Assembly (NCBI GenBank): GCA_016870485.1
Contig: VGBM01000003.1
Span: 102,016-166,015, forward strand
Origin: Actinomycetota bacterium
Lineage (GTDB): Bacteria > Actinomycetota > Thermoleophilia > Gaiellales > F1-60-MAGs149
Direction of reading: 5' to 3'
DNA length: 64,000 bases
Below, one piece after another: positions 46,195 to 53,298 of this stretch. The notes below the pieces were generated by a model that made no database searches, had not been told where the DNA came from, and worked only from the letters and a program-made list of their open reading frames with translations. Position 1 is the first letter of the stretch. Each line of letters begins with the position of its first letter. A program made the translations under genes and the position numbers.

Positions 46195-47109
46195 GTGCAG
46201 GAGCGCTACGCGTACTACCCCGGCTGCCTCGCCAGCCTGTCGCAGAAGGAGCTCGACTCCTCGACGCGCGCCATCGCGCAGAAGCTCGACATCGAGCTCG
46301 TCGAGATGCCGAGCGTCACCTGCTGCGGCGCCGGCGACATCCACGAGGCCAAGCCGGACTACTACCTGCACATCTCGGCGCGGATCCTCGGCCAGGCCGA
46401 GCAGATGGGCTGCGAGACGATCCTCTCGATCTGCAACGTCTGCACCCTCAACCTGCGGCAGGCCAACAAGGCCCTGCAGGAGGACGCGGCGCTCCTGAAC
46501 CGGATCAACGACAACCTCAAGGAGGTCGGCGCGGCCACGTACCAAGGCGGCGTCGACATCCGCCACCTCCTCTGGGAGGTCTCCGAGGGCAACGGCTATG
46601 AGGCCTTCAAGAGCATCGCCGTCAAGAGCCTCGAGGGCCTCAAGGTCGCCCCCTTCTACGGCTGCCAGATCCTGCGCCCGTCGAAGATCCTCGGCTTCGA
46701 GAACCCCGACAACCCGCAGTCGCTCGAGCGCCTGATCGAGGCCTGCGGCGCGGAGCCGATCGACTACCCGGCCAAGGTCAAGTGCTGCGGCTTCCCGATC
46801 GTCCTCGCCCGCGAGGACGTCGCCCTCGGCGAGCTCGTGCAGCCGCTCGAGCAGGCCGTCGAGGCCGGCGCCGACGTGATCGTCACGCCGTGTCCGCTCT
46901 GCCACCTGTCGCTCGACGCCTGGCAGCGCAAGGCCGCCGACTTCGCCGGCAAGGAGTTCGGAATCCCGATCCTGCACCTCGCCCAGCTGCTCGGCGCGGC
47001 CGCGGGCATCGAGGAGTCCGAGTTCAAGTTCAAGCGGCACGTGACGCGGCTCAGCCCGGAGGTCAAGGCGAAGCTGCAGGTCCCGTCGGCCATCGGCACC
47101 GAGGCGTAG
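46195..47109 (+). CDS. sdhE: Type E succinate dehydrogenase HdrB-like subunit
   Basis: 304 residues with two CCG domains like heterodisulfide reductase HdrB. The first cysteine set is YYPGCLAS, SVTCCGAGD and ICNVCTLN. The second is FYGCQIL, VKCCGFPIV and PCPLCHLSL. Such subunits replace the membrane anchors SdhC and SdhD in type E enzymes and are thought to carry electrons to the quinone. No hydrophobic helix is visible, so membrane attachment must be peripheral. The GTG at 46195 is seven bases after the sdhB stop. Here 'sdhE' means the type E subunit, not the flavinylation factor of the same name. Confidence 0.88.
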   Translation: MQERYAYYPGCLASLSQKELDSSTRAIAQKLDIELVEMPSVTCCGAGDIHEAKPDYYLHISARILGQAEQMGCETILSICNVCTLNLRQANKALQEDAALLNRINDNLKEVGAATYQGGVDIRHLLWEVSEGNGYEAFKSIAVKSLEGLKVAPFYGCQILRPSKILGFENPDNPQSLERLIEACGAEPIDYPAKVKCCGFPIVLAREDVALGELVQPLEQAVEAGADVIVTPCPLCHLSLDAWQRKAADFAGKEFGIPILHLAQLLGAAAGIEESEFKFKRHVTRLSPEVKAKLQVPSAIGTEA

Positions 47110-47131
47110 CCTCCCGCAGCGCGGCGTCGGG

Positions 47132-47137
47132 TAGCCT
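47132..47137 (+). promoter_or_regulatory. -10 element of EcsC-like gene
   Basis: TAGCCT, seven bases before a GTG (47145) that opens a six-codon reading frame ending across the ATG at 47162 (ATGA). Confidence 0.45.
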
Positions 47138-47161
47138 TCGACGCGTGACGGGGTCTCCGCG

Positions 47162-48049
47162 ATGAAGGGCCGGATCGCCGCCGAGGGGGCCAGGGCCGCC
47201 TACGGCTACCTGGCGTCCGGCCGCACGCTGCACGTGCTCGGCCAGTCGCGCCTGCAGCGCGGCGGGATCTCCGGCGCGCTGTTCGCGAAGGCGACGCGCG
47301 CGCAGACGGTCGAGACGGTCGCCGACCTCGGCGGCTTCACCTTCGGGCAACTCGTCGAGCACGCCGCCACGGGCATGCGCACGGGCATCGACTTCGCGAT
47401 CGAGCAGTTCGCCGCCGACGCCGCGGTCCGCGCGGACGTGATCCGCATCGTGCGCTCCGGCTACGACGAGCGCGCCCTCGAGCGCCAGCTGGTCCGTGAC
47501 GCCGCCTGGCGCGGCGCGCTGCGCGGGGCGATCAGCGGCGTGCCCGCCGTCGTCCCCTTCATGGGCACCACGGTCGAGGTGGGGGCGGCGGTCGCCGACT
47601 CGATCGCCCTGACCGTTGCCGAGACCCGTCTGATCCTCGCGCTCGAGCACCTGCGCGGCCTCGACCTGTCGCACACCGACCGCCGGCGCCTCGACGTGCT
47701 CGTGATCCTCGCGCTCGCGGTGGGGGCGGCGAAGGTCGACGGGCAGGCGGGCGTGGTGCGGGTCGCCGGGCAGGAGCTGGACCTCGCGATGCTGCGCGAC
47801 GAGGAGCTGCCGCACGACGTCGCCGTGCAGCTGGCCGCCGCGATCGGCTCGGACATCGTGCGGCGCGTCGCCCGGCGGCGCACCGCCGGGTTCATCCTGC
47901 GCCTGATGCCCGCCGGCGTGTCCGTCGCGGCTGCGGCGTGGATCGACTACCGCGCGACCGGGGACGTCGGTCGCGAGGCGATCCGCTACCTCGATCTGGT
48001 GCACCCCGTCGCGGATCCGCGCGGATCCGCGCGCCCCGCGTACGCCTGA
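47162..48049 (+). CDS. EcsC-family-like protein
   Basis: 295 residues, mostly helical with amphipathic and mildly hydrophobic stretches (GAISGVPAVVPFMGTTVEVG, VGAAVADSIALTVAETRLIL). Its general pattern resembles EcsC proteins, whose role is unclear. A C-terminal Arg-rich segment (RRVARRRTAGFILRLMP) follows. No catalytic motif is visible. The ATG at 47162 overlaps the stop of a six-codon leaderless reading frame, so its translation may depend on that mini-ORF. Confidence 0.6.
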   Translation: MKGRIAAEGARAAYGYLASGRTLHVLGQSRLQRGGISGALFAKATRAQTVETVADLGGFTFGQLVEHAATGMRTGIDFAIEQFAADAAVRADVIRIVRSGYDERALERQLVRDAAWRGALRGAISGVPAVVPFMGTTVEVGAAVADSIALTVAETRLILALEHLRGLDLSHTDRRRLDVLVILALAVGAAKVDGQAGVVRVAGQELDLAMLRDEELPHDVAVQLAAAIGSDIVRRVARRRTAGFILRLMPAGVSVAAAAWIDYRATGDVGREAIRYLDLVHPVADPRGSARPAYA

Positions 48050-48067
48050 TCCGGCGATCCTTGCGGC

Positions 48068-48619
48068 GTGCGCCGCCCGCCCCTGATCGCCCTCCTCGTC
48101 CTCGTCCTCGCGGTTCTCGTGGCGCGCCGGGTCGACAGCCCGGCGCCGCCGACCGACCGTGGCGGCCCGGTGGGGGCCGGTCCGGCCGTGGTGCTCGCCG
48201 TCCTCGACGGCGACACGGTGGTCGTGCGGATGGCGGGCTACGAGGGTCCCGTGCGCATCGTCGGGGTCGACACGCCGGAGATCCGCCACGGTGACGAGCC
48301 GGCGGCCTGCTTCGGGCCCGAGGCGGCCGCCTCGACCACGGCCTGGCTCGCGGGCCGGCCCGTGGTCGTGCGGCCCGCGCGCGAGCAGCGCGACCGCCAC
48401 GGGCGCCTGCTCGCGTCCGTCGAGGGCGTCGAGGGGCCCCTCGCCGGGCGCGACCTCGCCCGCGCCCTCGCCCTCAGCGGGCTGGCCCGCGCCCTGCCGA
48501 TCGCCCCCAACCTCGACGACGCGCCCGCGATCGGCGAGCGCGTCGCCCGCGCGCGGCTTCTGCGGCGCGGGCTGTGGGCGGCGTGCGGGGAGGCGCGCGC
48601 CTTCCCCGGGCGGGGGTAG
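48068..48619 (+). CDS. Staphylococcal-nuclease-like (TNase) protein, membrane-anchored or secreted
   Basis: 183 residues. An N-terminal hydrophobic segment (LIALLVLVLAVLVARRV) is a signal anchor. The SNase fold follows with AVLDGDTVVV (catalytic Asp), PVRIVGVDTPE (Arg, Asp and Glu of the calcium/phosphate site) and DRHGRLLASV (the second Arg). Those residues match Asp21, Arg35, Asp40, Glu43 and Arg87 of staphylococcal nuclease, so activity on nucleic acids outside the cell is likely. Start GTG at 48068. The metallophosphoesterase gene begins ten bases after the stop. Confidence 0.88.
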   Translation: MRRPPLIALLVLVLAVLVARRVDSPAPPTDRGGPVGAGPAVVLAVLDGDTVVVRMAGYEGPVRIVGVDTPEIRHGDEPAACFGPEAAASTTAWLAGRPVVVRPAREQRDRHGRLLASVEGVEGPLAGRDLARALALSGLARALPIAPNLDDAPAIGERVARARLLRRGLWAACGEARAFPGRG

Positions 48620-48622
48620 GCT
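48617..48622 (+). promoter_or_regulatory. -10 element of metallophosphoesterase gene (leaderless)
   Basis: TAGGCT, seven bases before the GTG at 48630. It overlaps the stop of the nuclease gene. Confidence 0.5.
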
Positions 48623-48629
48623 TGGGGGC

Positions 48630-49466
48630 GTGATCCTCCCGCTCCTCGGCATCGCCGCCGCGGGCGCCGCCCTCGGGGTCGCGGAGGCCGTGGCCGTCCA
48701 GCGCACCGACCGCACGCTGCCCATCCCCGGCCTCGACCCGCGCCTGAGCGGGCTGCGCATCGCGCACCTCTCCGACTTCCACCTCGGCGCGCCCGGGCCG
48801 AACGCCGCCGCCGCGCAGCGCGCGGCGCGGATCGCGATGGAGGCCGAGCCCGACCTGATCGCGATCACCGGCGACCAGCTCAGCCACCCGCGCGGCACGG
48901 ACGAGCTGCTCGAGCTCCTGTCCGGGCTCGATGCCCCGCTCGGCGTCTGGGCGATCCTCGGCAACCACGACCTCGGCCACTCGCGCGACCCGCTCTCCCG
49001 TGTGGGCCCGGTACCCGACTACGCGTCCGCCGGGGTGCGCCTCCTGCGCGACGAGACGGGGCTCGTGGAGCGCGACGGCGCCCGCATCGCGGTCAGCGGC
49101 ATCGAGCCGCGCCGGCAGGAGCGGCCGACGTTCACGACGCCGCTCGGCGGGCCGCGCGAGGCGCCCTGGCCCGTCGTCGACGCGGGCCTCCACCTCGTGC
49201 TGTCCCACTACCCGGACCTCTTCGACGCGGCGCCCGCGGGCTCCCGCGACGTGGTCCTCGCGGGGCACCTGCACGGCGGCCAGATCTGCGTGCCGTGGCC
49301 GACCGGCCGGATCCGGCTCTCGCAGCTCGGCCAGGCGTACACGGACGGGGTCTTCCGGCGCGGCGACGCGACCCTGCACGTGACGCGCGGGGTGGGCACT
49401 ACCTTCGTGCCGTTCCGGATCCTCGCGCGCCCCGAGGTACCGGTGCTCGAGCTCGTCGAGGGGTAG
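48630..49466 (+). CDS. Metallophosphoesterase, YkuE-like
   Basis: 278 residues. A short N-terminal hydrophobic stretch (LPLLGIAAAGAALGVAEAV) anchors it to the membrane. The five metal motifs of calcineurin-like enzymes are complete: LSDFHLG, ITGDQLS, LGNHDLG, LSHYPD and AGHLHGGQ. They hold two metal ions and hydrolyse phosphoesters. YkuE-type enzymes act on membrane lipids such as UDP-lipids. It follows the nuclease closely, so both may act at the cell surface. Confidence 0.92.
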   Translation: MILPLLGIAAAGAALGVAEAVAVQRTDRTLPIPGLDPRLSGLRIAHLSDFHLGAPGPNAAAAQRAARIAMEAEPDLIAITGDQLSHPRGTDELLELLSGLDAPLGVWAILGNHDLGHSRDPLSRVGPVPDYASAGVRLLRDETGLVERDGARIAVSGIEPRRQERPTFTTPLGGPREAPWPVVDAGLHLVLSHYPDLFDAAPAGSRDVVLAGHLHGGQICVPWPTGRIRLSQLGQAYTDGVFRRGDATLHVTRGVGTTFVPFRILARPEVPVLELVEG

Positions 49467-49487
49467 CGGCCGGGGCCCGCGGCGGCC

Positions 49488-49493
49488 TAGGAT
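49488..49493 (+). promoter_or_regulatory. -10 element of GNAT-like gene (leaderless)
   Basis: TAGGAT, six bases before the ATG at 49500. Confidence 0.5.
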
Positions 49494-49499
49494 CAGGGC

Positions 49500-50087
49500 A
49501 TGGCGATCGGGCACCTCGTGCGGGCCTCCCTCCACGACGCACCGGCGCCGTGCCGCGCCTGCACGTGGTGGCAGGCCGGAGCGGACAAGGAGCGCTGGGC
49601 GCAGGGCGTCGAGGGGCGCTTCGGCGCGTGGGGGATGCTGTACCGCGACGACGACACGGGCCGCACCCTCGGCCTCGTCCAGTACGGGCCCGTCGGGGCC
49701 TTCCGGCATGCGCGCCGGCTGCCCGCCGGGCCGCCGTCGTCGGACGCGGTGCTCGTCACCTGCGCCCTCCTCGAGCCCGAGGCCGGGCCGTGGGTCCTGC
49801 AGCGGCTGCTCCTTGCCGTGGCCGGCGAGACCCGCGACCGCGGCCTGATCGCCCTCGAGGCCTTCGCCACGCACCTCGAGCGGCCGGGCGCGCCCCACCT
49901 CGTGCCGCTGCCGCGCGCCGCGCTCGAGGACATCGGCTTCGCCGCCCTGCGCGAGGACGGCGAGGTGGCGCTCCTGCGCCTCGACCTGCGCGGGCTCGTG
50001 ACCGTGCCCGTCGCCGCCGAGGGCGTCGTCGCACGCGTGCGCGAGCACGTGCGCGAGCGGCGCCGCAGCCGCGTGCCGGCGCGCTAG
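49500..50087 (+). CDS. GNAT-like acetyltransferase-fold protein
   Basis: 195 residues. CRACTWWQAG at the start and GLVQYGPVGAFRHARRLP in the middle, then a beta-strand plus helix (SDAVLVTCALLEPEAGPWVL) and ALEDIGFAALREDGEVALL at the end suggest a degenerate GNAT fold. The acetyl-CoA loop (R/Q-x-x-G-x-G/A) is not obvious, so activity is uncertain. The two Cys near the start (CRAC) are unusual and may bind a metal. Closely followed by the convergent asd gene. Confidence 0.6.
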   Translation: MAIGHLVRASLHDAPAPCRACTWWQAGADKERWAQGVEGRFGAWGMLYRDDDTGRTLGLVQYGPVGAFRHARRLPAGPPSSDAVLVTCALLEPEAGPWVLQRLLLAVAGETRDRGLIALEAFATHLERPGAPHLVPLPRAALEDIGFAALREDGEVALLRLDLRGLVTVPVAAEGVVARVREHVRERRRSRVPAR

Positions 50088-50090
50088 GGG

Positions 50091-51095
50091 CTAGCCGGCG
50101 AGCAGGATCGCGGCGATGTCGACCGCGTTCGAGGCCGCGCCCTTGCGCAGGTTGTCCGCGACGACCCAGCAGGCGAGCCCGTTGGGGACGCCGAGGTCGC
50201 GCCGGATCCGGCCGACGAGGACGCCCTCGCGGCCCGAGGCCCGGCGGGCCGTCGGGTACGCCATTCGGGCGGGATCGTCGATCACGGTCACGCCCGGCTC
50301 GGCCTCCAGCAGCGCCCGGAAGGCCTCCGGCGAGAGCGGCTCCGCCGTCTCGATCCAGACCGCCTCGGCGTGGCCGTTGACGACCGGCACGCGCGTGCAG
50401 GTGGCCGACACGCGCAGGCCGGGCAGGTCGAGGATCTTGCGCGACTCGTTGACGAGCTTGAGCTCCTCGTCGGTGTAGCCCTCGTCGCCGGAGAACGAGC
50501 CGGCGACGGGGAGGACGTCGAACGCGATCGGCTTCGGGTACTGGCGCGGCGCGGGGTCGGGGTCGCCGGCCAGCGCCTCGCGCGACTCCTCGAGCAGCGC
50601 GTCGATCGCGGCCTGGCCCGTGCCCGAGACGGCCTGGTAGGTGGCAACGGTCAGCCGCTCGAGGCCGGCGGCGTCGCGGACGGGCAGGACGACGGGCATC
50701 AGCTGCATCGTCGAGCAGTTGGGGTTGGCGATCAGGCCGCGGTGGCCCGCGATGGCCTGCGGGTTGACGTCGGCGACGACGAGGGGGACGTCGTCCTGCA
50801 TCCGGAACGCCGACGAGTTGTCGACGACGACGGCGCCGCGCTCGATCGCGATCGGGGCCCACTCCCGCGAGCGCGTCGCGCCGGCGGAGAAGATGGCGAC
50901 GTCGACGTCGTCGAAGGCCTCGCCCGACACGGCCCGCACCGTCAGGGTCTCGCCCCGAAACGGCACCTCCGTGCCGGCGCTGCGCTCGGAGGCGAGCAGG
51001 ACGAGCTCGTCGATCGGCAGGTCGCGCTCGGCGAGCACCTGCAGCATCGTTCGGCCGACGGCGCCGGTGGCGCCGAGGATCGCGACCCTAGCCAC
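50091..51095 (-). CDS. asd: Aspartate-semialdehyde dehydrogenase
   Basis: 334 residues. NADP Rossmann motif VAILGATGAVGRTMLQVL. The catalytic Cys127 is in ANPNCSTMQ, and the His region in RVSATCTRVPVVNGHAE. It converts aspartyl phosphate to the semialdehyde used for lysine, diaminopimelate, threonine and methionine. The GTG at 51095 overlaps the lysC stop by eight bases, so it is translationally coupled to aspartokinase. Confidence 0.96.
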   Translation of the reverse strand: MARVAILGATGAVGRTMLQVLAERDLPIDELVLLASERSAGTEVPFRGETLTVRAVSGEAFDDVDVAIFSAGATRSREWAPIAIERGAVVVDNSSAFRMQDDVPLVVADVNPQAIAGHRGLIANPNCSTMQLMPVVLPVRDAAGLERLTVATYQAVSGTGQAAIDALLEESREALAGDPDPAPRQYPKPIAFDVLPVAGSFSGDEGYTDEELKLVNESRKILDLPGLRVSATCTRVPVVNGHAEAVWIETAEPLSPEAFRALLEAEPGVTVIDDPARMAYPTARRASGREGVLVGRIRRDLGVPNGLACWVVADNLRKGAASNAVDIAAILLAG

Positions 51096-51591
51096 GGACC
51101 GCCTCCTCCTCGACCGGCTCCTGGTCGAGTTCGAAGGCGGCGTGCAGGGCCTGCACGGCCTTCGGGATCTCGTCCTTCTGGATCATGCAGGAGACCTTGA
51201 TCGGGGAGGTGGCGATCATGCGCAGGTTGATGTCGAGGTCCGCGAGCGTGCGGAACATCTTCGCGGCGACGCCCGGGTGCGAGCGCATCCCGGCGCCGAT
51301 CAGGCTGACCTTGCCGAGGTTGTGGTCCTCCTCGACGGTCATGTCGCCGAGCTCGGACTTGGCGTCCTCGATCGCGGTGCGGGCGGCCGGGACGTCCTCG
51401 CTCGGGACGGAGAACGAGATCTCGGCGACGCCGTGCACGACGTTCTGGAGGATGGTGTCCACGTTGACGTGGTGGCGGGCGACGGCGTCGAAGACGGTGG
51501 CCGCGGCGCCGGGCCGGTCGGGGATCCCGGTCAGCGTGAACACGACCTCCTTCTCGTTGTGCGTCACGCCGGAGATGATCGCGTCTTCCAT
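51088..51591 (-). CDS. lysC: Aspartokinase beta subunit from internal start
   Basis: 167 residues in the same frame as lysC, covering the two ACT regulatory domains. The ATG at 51591 has AGGAGA seven bases upstream. The codons that create the site (ATA-GGA-GAG-CAA) are rare in this GC-rich gene, which suggests selection for the site. Bacillus and Corynebacterium lysC give beta subunits of similar size from an internal start; the two chains assemble as an alpha2-beta2 enzyme. Confidence 0.75.
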   Translation of the reverse strand: MEDAIISGVTHNEKEVVFTLTGIPDRPGAAATVFDAVARHHVNVDTILQNVVHGVAEISFSVPSEDVPAARTAIEDAKSELGDMTVEEDHNLGKVSLIGAGMRSHPGVAAKMFRTLADLDINLRMIATSPIKVSCMIQKDEIPKAVQALHAAFELDQEPVEEEAVRG

Positions 51592-52347
51592 GCCTTGCTC
51601 TCCTATCCAGGTCCCCTCCTCGTCCGAGAAGGTCGAGCGGGCGTGCACGCGCACGCCGTGGTTGCGGGCCAGCTCCACCGAGCGCAGCATCAGCACCTTC
51701 GCGCCCGACGCCGACATCTCGAGCATCTCGTCGTACGAGATGCGCGGCTGCTTGCGGGCGTCGGGGACGATGCGCGGATCGGCGCTGTAGACGCCGGCCA
51801 CGTCGGAGTAGATCTCGCAGGCCGCGCCGAGGGCGGCGGCCAGGGCGACCGCGGTGGCGTCGGAGCCGCCGCGGCCGAGGGTGGTGACATCCTTGGTCTC
51901 GGGCGAGACGCCCTGGAAGCCGGCGACCAGCACGATCTTGCCCTGGTCGAGGGCCTCGACGACGCGGTCGGCGCGGATGTTCGTGATCTTGGCCTTCGTG
52001 TGCGCGGCGTCGGTCTCGATGCCGGCCTGCGAGCCGGTCAGGGACACCGCCTCGCAGCCGAGGTCGTGGATCGCCATCGCCACCAGCGCGCAGGAGATGC
52101 GCTCGCCGGTGGAGAGCAGCATGTCCATCTCGCGGCCGGCCGGGTCGCCGGAGACCTGGTTGGCCAGCTCGATCAGGCCGTCCGTCGTCTTGCCCATCGC
52201 GGACACGGTGCCGACCACGCGCTTGTCGCGCTGGCGCATCGCGACCATGCGGCGCGCGACGTTCTTGATCTTGTCGGCGTCGGCGACGGAGGAGCCGCCG
52301 AACTTCATCACGACGGTGTCGAAGTCCTGTTCGGGCTGGGCGCTCAT
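51088..52347 (-). CDS. lysC: Aspartokinase (alpha polypeptide)
   Basis: 419 residues. The N-terminal kinase domain has VVMKFGGSSVADADKIKNVA, FQGVSPETKDVTTLGRGGSD and the CEIYSDVAGVYSADPRI segment. Two ACT domains (about 260-419) bind lysine and threonine for feedback control. The first enzyme of the aspartate pathway. A perfect ribosome site inside the gene, AGGAGA at 51599-51604, precedes an internal in-frame ATG at 51591, so a shorter beta subunit is probably also made. Confidence 0.96.
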   Translation of the reverse strand: MSAQPEQDFDTVVMKFGGSSVADADKIKNVARRMVAMRQRDKRVVGTVSAMGKTTDGLIELANQVSGDPAGREMDMLLSTGERISCALVAMAIHDLGCEAVSLTGSQAGIETDAAHTKAKITNIRADRVVEALDQGKIVLVAGFQGVSPETKDVTTLGRGGSDATAVALAAALGAACEIYSDVAGVYSADPRIVPDARKQPRISYDEMLEMSASGAKVLMLRSVELARNHGVRVHARSTFSDEEGTWIGEQGMEDAIISGVTHNEKEVVFTLTGIPDRPGAAATVFDAVARHHVNVDTILQNVVHGVAEISFSVPSEDVPAARTAIEDAKSELGDMTVEEDHNLGKVSLIGAGMRSHPGVAAKMFRTLADLDINLRMIATSPIKVSCMIQKDEIPKAVQALHAAFELDQEPVEEEAVRG

Positions 52348-52389
52348 CGGACCCGCATGGTTGCAGAGCCCGGGCGGTTCCGGATGAGG

Positions 52390-52986
52390 TCAGGGGTCGA
52401 TCGCACGGCGCCCCTCGAGGGCGCGGCCGAGCGTGACCTCGTCGGCGAACTCGAGGTCGCCGCCGACCGGCAGGCCGCTGGCGAGCCGCGTCACGCGGGT
52501 CTCGGCGCCGATCAGCCCGGCGATGTACGAGGCCGTGGCCTCGCCCGTCATCGTCGGGTTGGTCGCGATGATCACCTCGCGCACGCCGCCCGCCCGGACG
52601 CGCTCCACGAGGCGGTCGATCGTGAGGTCCTCCGGGTCGACGCCGTCGAGCGGCGAGAGCGCGCCGCCGAGGACGTGGTAGCGGCCCCGGAAGGCGCCGG
52701 AGCGCTCGATCGGGTCGACGTCCTGCGGCGCCTCGACGACGCACAGGAGCGCGTCGTCGCGGCGGGTGTCGGCGCAGATCGGGCAGAGCCCGTCCTCCGC
52801 GAAGCCGAAGCACTCCGGGCAGGGGCGGATCCGCGCGCGCGCGGCCCGCACGGCCTCGGCGAGGGACAGCGCCTCCGGCTCGGGCACGCGCAGGAGGTGG
52901 ACGGCGAGCCGCTGTGCGGAGCGCCGGCCGACGCCGGGCAGCCGCGTCAGCTCGCGGACGAGCGCCTCGGCGGACGGCGGCAGCAC
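52390..52986 (-). CDS. recR: Recombination mediator protein RecR
   Basis: 198 residues. N-terminal helix-hairpin-helix (LTRLPGVGRRSAQRLAVHLL), a zinc finger CPECFGFAEDGLCPIC around 57-72, and a TOPRIM domain with VVEAPQDVDPIE and REVIIATNPTMTGEATA. RecR works with RecO to load RecA at gaps. GTG start at 52986, six bases after the ebfC stop. The order dnaX-ebfC-recR is widely conserved. Confidence 0.97.
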   Translation of the reverse strand: MLPPSAEALVRELTRLPGVGRRSAQRLAVHLLRVPEPEALSLAEAVRAARARIRPCPECFGFAEDGLCPICADTRRDDALLCVVEAPQDVDPIERSGAFRGRYHVLGGALSPLDGVDPEDLTIDRLVERVRAGGVREVIIATNPTMTGEATASYIAGLIGAETRVTRLASGLPVGGDLEFADEVTLGRALEGRRAIDP

Positions 52987-52992
52987 CGCGCC

Positions 52993-53298
52993 TTAGAACC
53001 CCGGCAGGGACAGCCCCTGGGTGAGCGGGCCGAGCCGCTCCTGCTGCATGCGCTCCGCGTTGGCCTTGGCGTCGTTGAGCGCGGCCAGCACGAGGTCCTG
53101 CAGCATGTCGGGGTCGTCGGGGTCGATCAGCTTGGGGTCGATCGTCACGGAGCGCCACTCGCCGGCCCCGGTGCAGACCACGGAGACGAGGCCGTTACCG
53201 GCCTGGCCCGTCACCTCGGCCTCGGCCAGCTCGGCCTGCGCCTGGGCCATGGCGGCCTGCATCTGCTGGATCTGGCGCATCATCGCCTTCTGGTTCAC
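52993..53298 (-). CDS. ebfC: Nucleoid-associated protein YbaB/EbfC
   Basis: 101 residues. The N-terminal coiled helix NQKAMMRQIQQMQAAMAQAQ, the central beta sheet with GLVSVVCTGAGEWRSVTIDP and the C-terminal helix VLAALNDAKANAERMQQ define the fold. The dimer binds DNA. The start is GTG at 53298, overlapping the dnaX stop by four bases (GTGA). Confidence 0.95.
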   Translation of the reverse strand: MNQKAMMRQIQQMQAAMAQAQAELAEAEVTGQAGNGLVSVVCTGAGEWRSVTIDPKLIDPDDPDMLQDLVLAALNDAKANAERMQQERLGPLTQGLSLPGF

